This document shows positions 22,524 through 30,174 of a stretch of DNA of 64,000 nucleotides, one piece after another. This DNA comes from an uncultured Pelagibacteraceae bacterium (GTDB taxonomy: Bacteria > Pseudomonadota > Alphaproteobacteria > Pelagibacterales > Pelagibacteraceae), in assembly GCA_902612605.1 (NCBI GenBank), contig CACMDY010000001.1:186001-250000 (forward strand). The letters are read 5' to 3'. The translations under genes were made by a program, and so were the position numbers. Numbering within the stretch: the stretch's first letter is position 1; each line of letters opens with the position of its first letter. The notes under the pieces are model-generated. The model was not told the DNA's origin, did not search any database, and saw only the letters and a program-made list of their open reading frames with translations.

Positions 22524-23079
22524 GCAAATTTTTAGAAATTAAAGGTTTATAGATATTGCACTCAAAATTATTTTTTAGAGATTTATAACCACAGTTTTCA
22601 GCAAAAGAAGAGATTATAAAATTTAATTTTCCAGAAGTCTTAGCAATTTCTAGCTTATTTTTTTTTATGTCATATTTTAAATTTTCATTAAAATTTTTTT
22701 TTGCACTTATCAAAATTAAAGTGTTGTTGTCATTTAATAAATAGTAAGCAAAATCCTCTGGGAAAAGTGGGTAATTATATTTTTTTGATATTTTTTTAAC
22801 TTTTTTTGGAAACCAGTCATATGAAATTAAAGGGTAATCTTTATTTAAATTTTTATCATATAAGTATAAGTCCTGTGGAAAATCATTAATATAATTAGAA
22901 AATTCTCCCTTTGCTAAAATAGCTTTCTTCCGTGTTTTAAAATATAGAGTGAACTCACTATTGTAAGAGTTCATTTTTCCAATATGAAAATAATTGTTAT
23001 CATAGTACTCATTATTTATTTCTGAACTAAGTTTTGTTGGCAATATTAATAAAAAAAGAAATAAAGGGAATTTAAACAT
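22516..23079 (-). CDS. Exported protein of unknown function
   Basis: I do not recognise this 187-residue protein. Residues 1 to about 18 (MFKFPLFLFLLILPTKLSS) look like a Sec signal peptide. The mature part is rich in Asn, Lys, Tyr and Phe with short alternating hydrophobic segments that suggest beta strands. Two Cys near the C-terminus (ENCGYK and FECNIY) could form a periplasmic disulfide. It is convergent with ftsY and 48 bases from the alpha/beta hydrolase. No function can be given. Confidence 0.75.
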   Translation of the reverse strand: MFKFPLFLFLLILPTKLSSEINNEYYDNNYFHIGKMNSYNSEFTLYFKTRKKAILAKGEFSNYINDFPQDLYLYDKNLNKDYPLISYDWFPKKVKKISKKYNYPLFPEDFAYYLLNDNNTLILISAKKNFNENLKYDIKKNKLEIAKTSGKLNFIISSFAENCGYKSLKNNFECNIYKPLISKNLLN

Positions 23080-23127
23080 ATCTAAAATTAGAATTTAAAA
23101 GTGATGTGGATTTGTTTAAATTATGTC

Positions 23128-23940
23128 TTAATTTAAACTTTTTATAAAATTGTCGATTGATTGAATTAAATTTTTATTAAATTCCATCATATGGTCGTCG
23201 TTGTCATTAAAATAATTTGACTTAACACCACCATATTTATTAAATATTTCTTCCCCCATATAAAATGGTACAATATTATCCTTTTTTCCATGCATCACAT
23301 GCATGGGAAACTTTATTTTGTTAATTTTTTCAATAGATTTGTATTTATCTTTTAAAATAATTTTTGCAGGAAGATATGGGTAATATTTTTGTGCCAGAAT
23401 CTCCATGGATGTAAAAGGGGACTCTAATATTATACCTGCAAATAAATTGTTACTTGCGGTCTCTATTGCTACAGCAGTGCCAAGAGATTCTCCATAGAGA
23501 ACAATATCTTTATCTTCTATATTGTTTTGATTAAGCCATTCTTTGGCTTTAATTGCATCTTTATAAAGTCCAATTTCAGTTGGTTTGCCTTTGTTTCCAC
23601 TAAAGCCTCTATATGCAAAAATTAAATAGTTTAAATCTAAATCTGCAAACTCATTTAGTTTATAAATTCTATTATCTAATTTTCCAGCATTTCCGTGAAA
23701 AAAAAGCAAGGTTTTAAAGTTATTATTTTTTTTGTAATACCATCCAACTAGATCATTATCAGATTGAATACTTACTTTTTCGATTTTGTGAGATAGAGGT
23801 CCTTCATCTAAATAATTATTTTCACCAGGATGGTATAATAATTTTCTTTGATAAAAATAAACTATTAGAGAAACTCCAAAGTAAATAATAAAAATATAAA
23901 ACAGAATTTTTGCAAATAACATTTTAGGCTTTAATTTCAT
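23128..23940 (-). CDS. Alpha/beta hydrolase, membrane-anchored (BEM46/ABHD17-like)
   Basis: The 270-residue protein has one N-terminal membrane helix (about residues 9-27) and then an alpha/beta-hydrolase fold. The oxyanion-type motif LFFHGNAGK, the nucleophile elbow YGESLGTA (Ser at about residue 151), an acidic residue in HGKKDNIVPF and a candidate catalytic His in NDDDHMMEF are all visible. The family includes serine hydrolases and depalmitoylases with poorly defined bacterial substrates. It overlaps the EamA transporter gene by 17 bases. Confidence 0.85.
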   Translation of the reverse strand: MKLKPKMLFAKILFYIFIIYFGVSLIVYFYQRKLLYHPGENNYLDEGPLSHKIEKVSIQSDNDLVGWYYKKNNNFKTLLFFHGNAGKLDNRIYKLNEFADLDLNYLIFAYRGFSGNKGKPTEIGLYKDAIKAKEWLNQNNIEDKDIVLYGESLGTAVAIETASNNLFAGIILESPFTSMEILAQKYYPYLPAKIILKDKYKSIEKINKIKFPMHVMHGKKDNIVPFYMGEEIFNKYGGVKSNYFNDNDDHMMEFNKNLIQSIDNFIKSLN

Positions 23941-24826
23941 TTTTACTTTTTCTTCTTACCAAATAAATACCAAAAAATACAAATATGGTACCTATTAAAT
24001 GATAATTCTCTAAAATCTCTGAAAAAAATATTATTCCATAAAAAGCTCCATAAATTGTATAGAGGTATAGCGTGAAACCAGTTGTTGATGGTCCTAAATA
24101 TTTAATAGTTAATGTGTATAGTGAGAAAGCGATTATACCTGGAGAAATTGCTGCAAACAAAATCCAATAATAAAATTCTTCATTGAATAAAGTTTTTTCA
24201 AAATAAAAATGCTCTATAAAATAAAAAGGCAAAATGGATAAAAAACCAAAGAAAGATATAATTGTTAGTCTTGGAAAAAATTTAAGTTCTGAATTCCATT
24301 GAAAAAGCATAACTGTATAAATTGCCCAGCCTAATGCCGCTCCTAACATCCAAAAATCTCCAGAAGCAAATTTTAATTCAAGAAGTAAATTGATATCGCC
24401 CTTTAAAATTACAGCAAACACTCCAACTAGACAAAAAAGTAAGCCAATAAATTGGAAAATATTTATCTTATCTTTAAAAAGAAAATATGAGATTAAAATT
24501 ATAAATATTGGTGAAGAAGTATAAAGAATTCCCATATTAACAATGGTTGTAGATGAACCAGCCATATATGGAAATATTCCACAAACACCACATCCCATCA
24601 AACCTAGAAAAAAACTTCTTTTACTCTCTTTTTTAATAGTCTGAAAATTATCAACTAAATACTTATAATTTAGGACGAATAAAATAATGAAAAAAATAAA
24701 CCATCTCCAAAAAGATAAAGATATGGGAGGAACATCATCAACACCACCTCTTGCTACAATTAAATTACTAGCCATAAAAAGTGGCTGAAACAATAATAGA
24801 AAATATCCGATAAAATTTTTATTCAT
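23924..24826 (-). CDS. EamA-family (DMT superfamily) transporter
   Basis: The product (300 aa) has about ten hydrophobic helices arranged as two EamA repeats, with the characteristic SLSFWRWFIFF in the first and LGWAIYTVMLF in the second. Proteins of this type export or import small metabolites such as amino acids; the substrate cannot be read. It overlaps the MFS gene by 8 bases and the hydrolase by 17, so the three form one unit. Confidence 0.88.
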   Translation of the reverse strand: MNKNFIGYFLLLFQPLFMASNLIVARGGVDDVPPISLSFWRWFIFFIILFVLNYKYLVDNFQTIKKESKRSFFLGLMGCGVCGIFPYMAGSSTTIVNMGILYTSSPIFIILISYFLFKDKINIFQFIGLLFCLVGVFAVILKGDINLLLELKFASGDFWMLGAALGWAIYTVMLFQWNSELKFFPRLTIISFFGFLSILPFYFIEHFYFEKTLFNEEFYYWILFAAISPGIIAFSLYTLTIKYLGPSTTGFTLYLYTIYGAFYGIIFFSEILENYHLIGTIFVFFGIYLVRRKSKNEIKA

Positions 24827-26027
24827 TTTTATTTAATATTAAAAAAAATAAGTAACTTAAAATGCATAAAAATAAAAAAATTGAAAAAGAAATTTGATAG
24901 CTCATTGTAATAGTAGCACCTAAATTTCTGGAAAAATCTATTATTAAACCAATTATCCATTGTACAAAAAAAGTACCAGAAAATAAAAATACATTGAATG
25001 AAGTTAAAGATTTTCCTGCTAGTTTAGTAGGAAAATTTAATGCTATTGCTGGTTGGGTTAAAGAAATTACTATTGATGATAAAATATAAAGAGTAAACAT
25101 GGTTGCGCCAGCCTTGTCTCCCATTATGACTATTAAAAATAAAATTATATAACTTACAGGAAGTGTAAATTTTACAATTCTCATACTGTCAATTCCCTTG
25201 GAAGATAGTTTTGGCAAAAAATATCCCCATATTAAAAAAGAAAAAAGCATAGTTACATTTATCCAAAATAAACCTGTCGCACTTTGTATTGCATCATAAC
25301 CCGTCACATTTAGCATCCATGGGCCAGCCCACAATGTTTGTATTGCTTGAACACCTCCATAATTAAAAAATGCAAGCGGTACTAAGCTAATAAAGAATTT
25401 ATTTTTCCATATGAGGGAAAGGTTTTGAAGATTATTATTTTGGTCTTCATCCCTCTTAGTTTCCCACGAAGGTATTAAAATTGATATTAATATTATGCTT
25501 ATCAAAATTAAAGAGGCTATAATTAAAAAAATAGATCGCCAACCAATTATTGGTAATAAAATTTGAACTGGTAGAGTTGATGCAACAAATCCAAAATTTG
25601 CAACCATCAACATCCATGAATTTGCACGTTGTTGATATTTTTCTTCAAACCATACTCTGTAACCAGTTAAAGGACCCATTAAACAAGCAGCAACACCTAC
25701 ACCAATGAAAATTCTAGAAATTAATAAACCTGCAAAACTTTTAGCAAAAGCAAATGAAATAGTTCCAATAAGAGCAATGATTAATAAATATCCGATAACT
25801 TTTTTTGGACCGAATCTATCTAATAACATACCAGTAGGAATTTGCATGAGCGAAAACCCTAGAAAATATCCTCCAGCTAAAAGTCCAAGATTTGCGGCAC
25901 TTAAATTGAATTCAGTTGAAAGAGCAGGTGTTAATGTTGCGGTAATTGATCTCAGTAAATTTGATATAAAAAAGCCAAAGGCAAATACAGAAAAAATTAG
26001 AATACTTTTATTTATTTTATTGATCAT
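24819..26027 (-). CDS. Major facilitator superfamily transporter
   Basis: The product (402 aa) has twelve predicted helices. The loop 2-3 motif GMLLDRFGPKKVIGY is a clear MFS motif A, and RIFIGVGVAACLMGPLTGYRVWF (cited in part) resembles the helix-4 region of nitrate and oxalate-type transporters. It is divergent from the gamma-glutamyltransferase-like gene with only 30 bases between starts. It may therefore be co-regulated with the ggt/CoA-ligase set, and an organic acid substrate is plausible but unproven. Confidence 0.87.
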   Translation of the reverse strand: MINKINKSILIFSVFAFGFFISNLLRSITATLTPALSTEFNLSAANLGLLAGGYFLGFSLMQIPTGMLLDRFGPKKVIGYLLIIALIGTISFAFAKSFAGLLISRIFIGVGVAACLMGPLTGYRVWFEEKYQQRANSWMLMVANFGFVASTLPVQILLPIIGWRSIFLIIASLILISIILISILIPSWETKRDEDQNNNLQNLSLIWKNKFFISLVPLAFFNYGGVQAIQTLWAGPWMLNVTGYDAIQSATGLFWINVTMLFSFLIWGYFLPKLSSKGIDSMRIVKFTLPVSYIILFLIVIMGDKAGATMFTLYILSSIVISLTQPAIALNFPTKLAGKSLTSFNVFLFSGTFFVQWIIGLIIDFSRNLGATITMSYQISFSIFLFLCILSYLFFLILNKNE

Positions 26028-26057
26028 TTATATTTTTTATGAAATTACAGTTCTATT

Positions 26058-27641
26058 ATGAATAATCATTCAACAAAAGATAAAGATGCCATTTCTTCAA
26101 ATGGTATGGCCGCAACATCACATCCAATAGCTACAGAAGAAGCTCTTAGAATATTGCAAAAAGGTGGAAATGCAGTGGATGCAGCTATTGCAGCTTCTGT
26201 TGTTCTCTCTGTTGCAGAGCCTAATGCCACAAGTATAGGTGGAGATTGTTTTGCAATAATAAAAATGAATGGCAAAGACCCTGTTTCATATAATGGATCA
26301 GGTATTGCTCCAGCAAAAGCAAATTTTGATTATTTCAAGGAAAAGAATATAGATAAAATCGGTTTAACAAGTCCTCACGCAGTAACTATTCCTGGTGCAT
26401 TAGATGCTTGGAATTCAATTCATAATGATTTTGGAAAACTCGATTTTGAGGAGTTGTTTCATAAAGGTATAGATATTGCAAAGAATGGTTTTAAAGTGAC
26501 TAAAGTTGTTGCTAACGCCTGGATCAACGTATTTAATAAATTAAACGATAACCCATATTCTAGAAAACATATGCTAAATAATGGTAAAAGTTATCAATTT
26601 AATGAGGTAAATAAAAATCCTGCACTTGGAGAGACTCTCGAAAAAATTTCAAAAAATGGAGTTAAAGAATTTTATGAAGGATCAATTGCTGAAGATTTAG
26701 TTAAAACTTTAAAAGAGTTTGGGGGCTTACATACAATAGAAGATTTCCATAAGCAAAAAACTATTAAATCAGACACTTTATCAGATAGATATAGAGATAT
26801 TATTATACATCAATGTCCTCCGAGTGGACCTGGAATAACAGTTTTGGTAATGATGAAATTATTAGAAAAATTAGGTATTGAAAAATATGATGTGAATTCA
26901 TTTGAAAGATTCCATCTTGAAGCAGAAGTTACAAAGCAGGCTTATAAACTTAAGGAAGAAAATATTGGTGATCCAGAATTTGTAGATTTAGATTTGAAAA
27001 AAATATTAAGTGAACAAAACATAGATAATATTTCAAAAAATATATCTATTAATGGCTGTGCAGATGTAGGAGATCTAAATATTCCAAACCATCCTGAAAC
27101 AGTTTATTTAAGCGTGGTAGACAGAGATTTAAATGTAGTTTCAATTATAAATTCTGTTTGCTATGCTTTTGGATCTGGAATAACAGGTGATAAATCTGGA
27201 GTGGTTCTTCACAATAGAGGAACTAATTTTAGAGTTGAGGAAGGTCATCCTAATTGTATTAAAGGATTAAAAAGACCGCTACATACCATAATTCCTGGAA
27301 TAGTTATGAACAACAAAAGAGAATGTGAATTATCTTATGGAGTAATGGGAGGACAATATCAACCTGTAGGTCAAGTTCATGTTTTAAATAGCATTATTGA
27401 TTATAACTTAACTCCTCAACAAGCCATTTCATTTCCTAGAGCCTTCCATTTCAATAACATTTATAAATTAGAGAAAAGTATTGATGAAAAAATTTTTAAT
27501 AATTTAAAAGAAGTCGGTCATAATGTTGAGTATATAGATGGTACTCATGGAGGTGGACAAGCAATTCAAATAGATAGAGAAAAAGGAAATTTAGTTGGCG
27601 GTTCAGATCCAAGAAAAGATGGATACGCAAAAGGTTATTAA
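26058..27641 (+). CDS. Gamma-glutamyltransferase family protein
   Basis: The product (527 aa) is an Ntn-hydrolase of the GGT family. The large-subunit part begins with MAATSHPIATEEALRILQKGGNAVDAAIA (cited in part) and SIGGDCFAI. The processing site is HPETVYLSVVDRD, where the Thr aligns with the nucleophile that becomes the small-subunit N-terminus. LHNRGTNF, HTIIPG and MGGQYQP follow. No signal peptide is seen, so the location is probably cytoplasmic, unlike classic periplasmic GGT. Substrates may be gamma-glutamyl compounds or other amides. It is followed after 5 bases by the CoA ligase. Confidence 0.88.
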   Translation: MNNHSTKDKDAISSNGMAATSHPIATEEALRILQKGGNAVDAAIAASVVLSVAEPNATSIGGDCFAIIKMNGKDPVSYNGSGIAPAKANFDYFKEKNIDKIGLTSPHAVTIPGALDAWNSIHNDFGKLDFEELFHKGIDIAKNGFKVTKVVANAWINVFNKLNDNPYSRKHMLNNGKSYQFNEVNKNPALGETLEKISKNGVKEFYEGSIAEDLVKTLKEFGGLHTIEDFHKQKTIKSDTLSDRYRDIIIHQCPPSGPGITVLVMMKLLEKLGIEKYDVNSFERFHLEAEVTKQAYKLKEENIGDPEFVDLDLKKILSEQNIDNISKNISINGCADVGDLNIPNHPETVYLSVVDRDLNVVSIINSVCYAFGSGITGDKSGVVLHNRGTNFRVEEGHPNCIKGLKRPLHTIIPGIVMNNKRECELSYGVMGGQYQPVGQVHVLNSIIDYNLTPQQAISFPRAFHFNNIYKLEKSIDEKIFNNLKEVGHNVEYIDGTHGGGQAIQIDREKGNLVGGSDPRKDGYAKGY

Positions 27642-27646
27642 TTTAA

Positions 27647-29155
27647 ATGAACTCTAGAATTGTTAGGAATATTATAGAATCACAAAATGATAATCGAATT
27701 GCAATAACATCTGAAAGTAGTTCTCCATTAAAATTTCTTGATTTAAAATCATTAATAGAAAGAATTTCAAAACAATTATCAGGTAATGGTATTAATAATA
27801 AAGATCGTGCAGCAATAGTTTTGCCAAACGGTCCTTACATGGCAACTAGTTTTTTGGCGATTTCAAGCTACATGTCTGCTGCACCTTTAAACCCTAACTA
27901 TAAATCTGAAGAATTTGAATTTTACCTAGAGGATTTAAAGCCAAAGATAGTGATTGTAGAGAAAAATTCTAAAAATCCAGTAGTAGAAGTCGCAAATAAA
28001 TTAAAAATTCCTGTTTGCGAAATAAAATCAGACGGAAATAATTTAAGCGGAGATTTCAATCTTTTTGAAAAAAGCAGTGATTATGTTTTGCCAGGTGAAG
28101 ATCATGAAGCTCTTGTGCTGCATACTTCGGGCACTACATCAAGACCTAAGATTGTTCCATTAACAAATAAAAATATTTTTTCTTCGGCAGATAATATCTC
28201 CAAAAGTCTTAATTTAACTGATAAAGATCATTGTCTAAATATTATGCCATTATTTCACATACATGGCTTGATTGCAGTTCTTGCAGCATCTATGAAGGTA
28301 GGGGCATCTGTATGTGCAAGTAGTGGATTTAATGCATTAAAATTTTTAGATAATGCAAAAAGAGAGAAAATAACTTGGTATTCTGGAGTACCAACAATGC
28401 ATCAAGCAATATTGATGAGAGCAGATAAAAATCTAGAAACTGCTAAACAATTAAATCTTAGATTTTTAAGATCATCATCAGCATCTCTGCCTCCAGCTGT
28501 ATTTGAAAAACTAAATGAGGTATTTAATTGTCCAGTAATAGAAGCATATGGGATGACGGAAGCTACTCATCAAATGACCTCCAATCCTTTACCGCCTAAA
28601 TCCCAAAAACCTGGATTTGTAGGAATTCCTGCTGGGCCAGAAGTTTGTATTATGGATACTAATAACAAGATTTTAAATCAAGGAGAAGAAGGAGAAGTTT
28701 GCATTAGGGGTGAAAATGTTACTTCCGGATATGAAAATAATCCAGATGCAAATAAAAATAGCTTTTCAAATGGTTGGTTTAGAACAGGAGATCAGGGATA
28801 TTTTGATAAAGATGGTTATCTAAAAATCTCTGGAAGATTAAAGGAAATAATAAATAAAGGTGGCGAAAAGATTTCACCTTTAGAAGTCGATAATATTCTT
28901 ATGGATCATCCAAATATTGAGCAAGCCGTTTGCTTTGGATATGAGGATAAAATGCTTGGAGAAGATATAGCTACTGCAATAATCATAAAAGAAGGCATGA
29001 AGTGTACTGAAGATGATATAAAAATTTATGCAAATGAAAAACTTGCAAAATTTAAAATTCCAAAGAAAATATTTTTTGTAAATGAAATTCCTAAAGGTGC
29101 AACAGGTAAACTACAAAGAAATACTTTAGCTAAAAAGTTTGGATTAGTGAACTGA
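27647..29155 (+). CDS. AMP-forming acyl-CoA synthetase, AAE3/Pcs60 type (oxalyl-CoA synthetase-like)
   Basis: The product (502 aa) has the adenylate motifs LHTSGTTSRPKIVPLT, LFHIHGLIAVLAAS, WYSGVPTMHQAIL, RSSSASLPP and YGMTEATHQMTSNPLPP, then a C-terminal domain with the Lys in PKGATGKLQRNTL. The TSRPK variant of the AMP loop and the SNPLPP stretch are features I associate with plant AAE3 and yeast Pcs60 oxalate-CoA ligases. Oxalate is therefore the best guess; other short acids are possible. No oxalyl-CoA decarboxylase lies nearby. It overlaps the next gene by one base. Confidence 0.85.
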   Translation: MNSRIVRNIIESQNDNRIAITSESSSPLKFLDLKSLIERISKQLSGNGINNKDRAAIVLPNGPYMATSFLAISSYMSAAPLNPNYKSEEFEFYLEDLKPKIVIVEKNSKNPVVEVANKLKIPVCEIKSDGNNLSGDFNLFEKSSDYVLPGEDHEALVLHTSGTTSRPKIVPLTNKNIFSSADNISKSLNLTDKDHCLNIMPLFHIHGLIAVLAASMKVGASVCASSGFNALKFLDNAKREKITWYSGVPTMHQAILMRADKNLETAKQLNLRFLRSSSASLPPAVFEKLNEVFNCPVIEAYGMTEATHQMTSNPLPPKSQKPGFVGIPAGPEVCIMDTNNKILNQGEEGEVCIRGENVTSGYENNPDANKNSFSNGWFRTGDQGYFDKDGYLKISGRLKEIINKGGEKISPLEVDNILMDHPNIEQAVCFGYEDKMLGEDIATAIIIKEGMKCTEDDIKIYANEKLAKFKIPKKIFFVNEIPKGATGKLQRNTLAKKFGLVN

Positions 29156-30174
29156 TGACTAAAATATGTATATTTGGAGCGGGGTCTATTGGTGGATTTA
29201 TTGCTACAAGTTTAAAAAAAACAAATGCACAAGTCTCTTTAATTGCTAGAGGAGAACATAAGAAAGCAATAGAGCAAAATGGATTAACTTTTATAAGAGA
29301 TGATAATAAAGTTAATTATAAATTTGATGTAACTGACAAACCTAAAGATTTGGATGAACAAGATTTCATAATTATTTCTGTAAAAGCTAATGCTATTAGT
29401 AAAATTTCAGAAAGCTTAAAACCAATTATGGGTAAAAAAACTTCAATTATATGCGCCATTAATGGATTACCTTGGTGGTACTTTTATAAAGCTAATACGG
29501 GCACCAAATTAGACAATCAAATAGTTGAAAGTGTGGATCCAGGTGGAAAGATATGGCAAACTCTAGGACCTGAAAGAGCAATTGGTTGTGTAGTTTATCC
29601 AGCCTGTCAGATATTAGAGCCAGGTGTTATTAAACATAATGGTAATGGTGAACGATTTTCTCTAGGCGAACCAAATGGCACCAGATCAGAAAGACTAAAA
29701 ATAATTTCAAGTTTGTTCATAGAAGGGGGTTTAAAAGCTCCTCAGAAGAAAAATTTAAGAGACGAAATTTGGGTGAAACTGTGGGGAAACTGTTCGTTCA
29801 ACCCTGTAAGTGCTCTAACAAATAAAACTATGGATGAGATGGGTAATGATCCAGAGACTTACAATTTAATAAAAGTTTTAATGCAAGAATGCCAACAAGT
29901 TGGGGAAAAAATTGGAGTTAAATTCAATATATCAATTGAGGATCGAATTAAAAGCGGAGTCTCAATTATAGGACATAGACCTTCGACAGCTCAAGATCTA
30001 AATGCTGGTAAACCATTAGAAATAGATCCAATAATTGGTTCAATTATAGAAATTGCAAATAAGCTTGATTTAAATGTTCCAAAATTAAAAGAGATTAATG
30101 AAAAATTAAAGTCCAAGGCAGAAGACTTGGGTCTTTATACAAGATCAGAATTAATTGATAAATTAACAGTTTAA
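29155..30174 (+). CDS. 2-dehydropantoate 2-reductase family protein
   Basis: The product (339 aa) has the N-terminal NADP loop FGAGSIGGFIATSLKK and the ApbA/PanE domains. The catalytic Lys is in IWVKLWGNCSFNPVSALT (about residue 203), and the C-terminal DRIKSGVSIIGHRPSTAQDLNAGKPLEID (cited in part) has the substrate-binding region. It could be the PanE of CoA synthesis. However, several paralogues reduce other 2-keto acids, and its fusion into an operon with a CoA ligase and a GGT-like enzyme argues for caution. It ends overlapping the convergent TRAP permease gene by 4 bases. Confidence 0.85.
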   Translation: MTKICIFGAGSIGGFIATSLKKTNAQVSLIARGEHKKAIEQNGLTFIRDDNKVNYKFDVTDKPKDLDEQDFIIISVKANAISKISESLKPIMGKKTSIICAINGLPWWYFYKANTGTKLDNQIVESVDPGGKIWQTLGPERAIGCVVYPACQILEPGVIKHNGNGERFSLGEPNGTRSERLKIISSLFIEGGLKAPQKKNLRDEIWVKLWGNCSFNPVSALTNKTMDEMGNDPETYNLIKVLMQECQQVGEKIGVKFNISIEDRIKSGVSIIGHRPSTAQDLNAGKPLEIDPIIGSIIEIANKLDLNVPKLKEINEKLKSKAEDLGLYTRSELIDKLTV

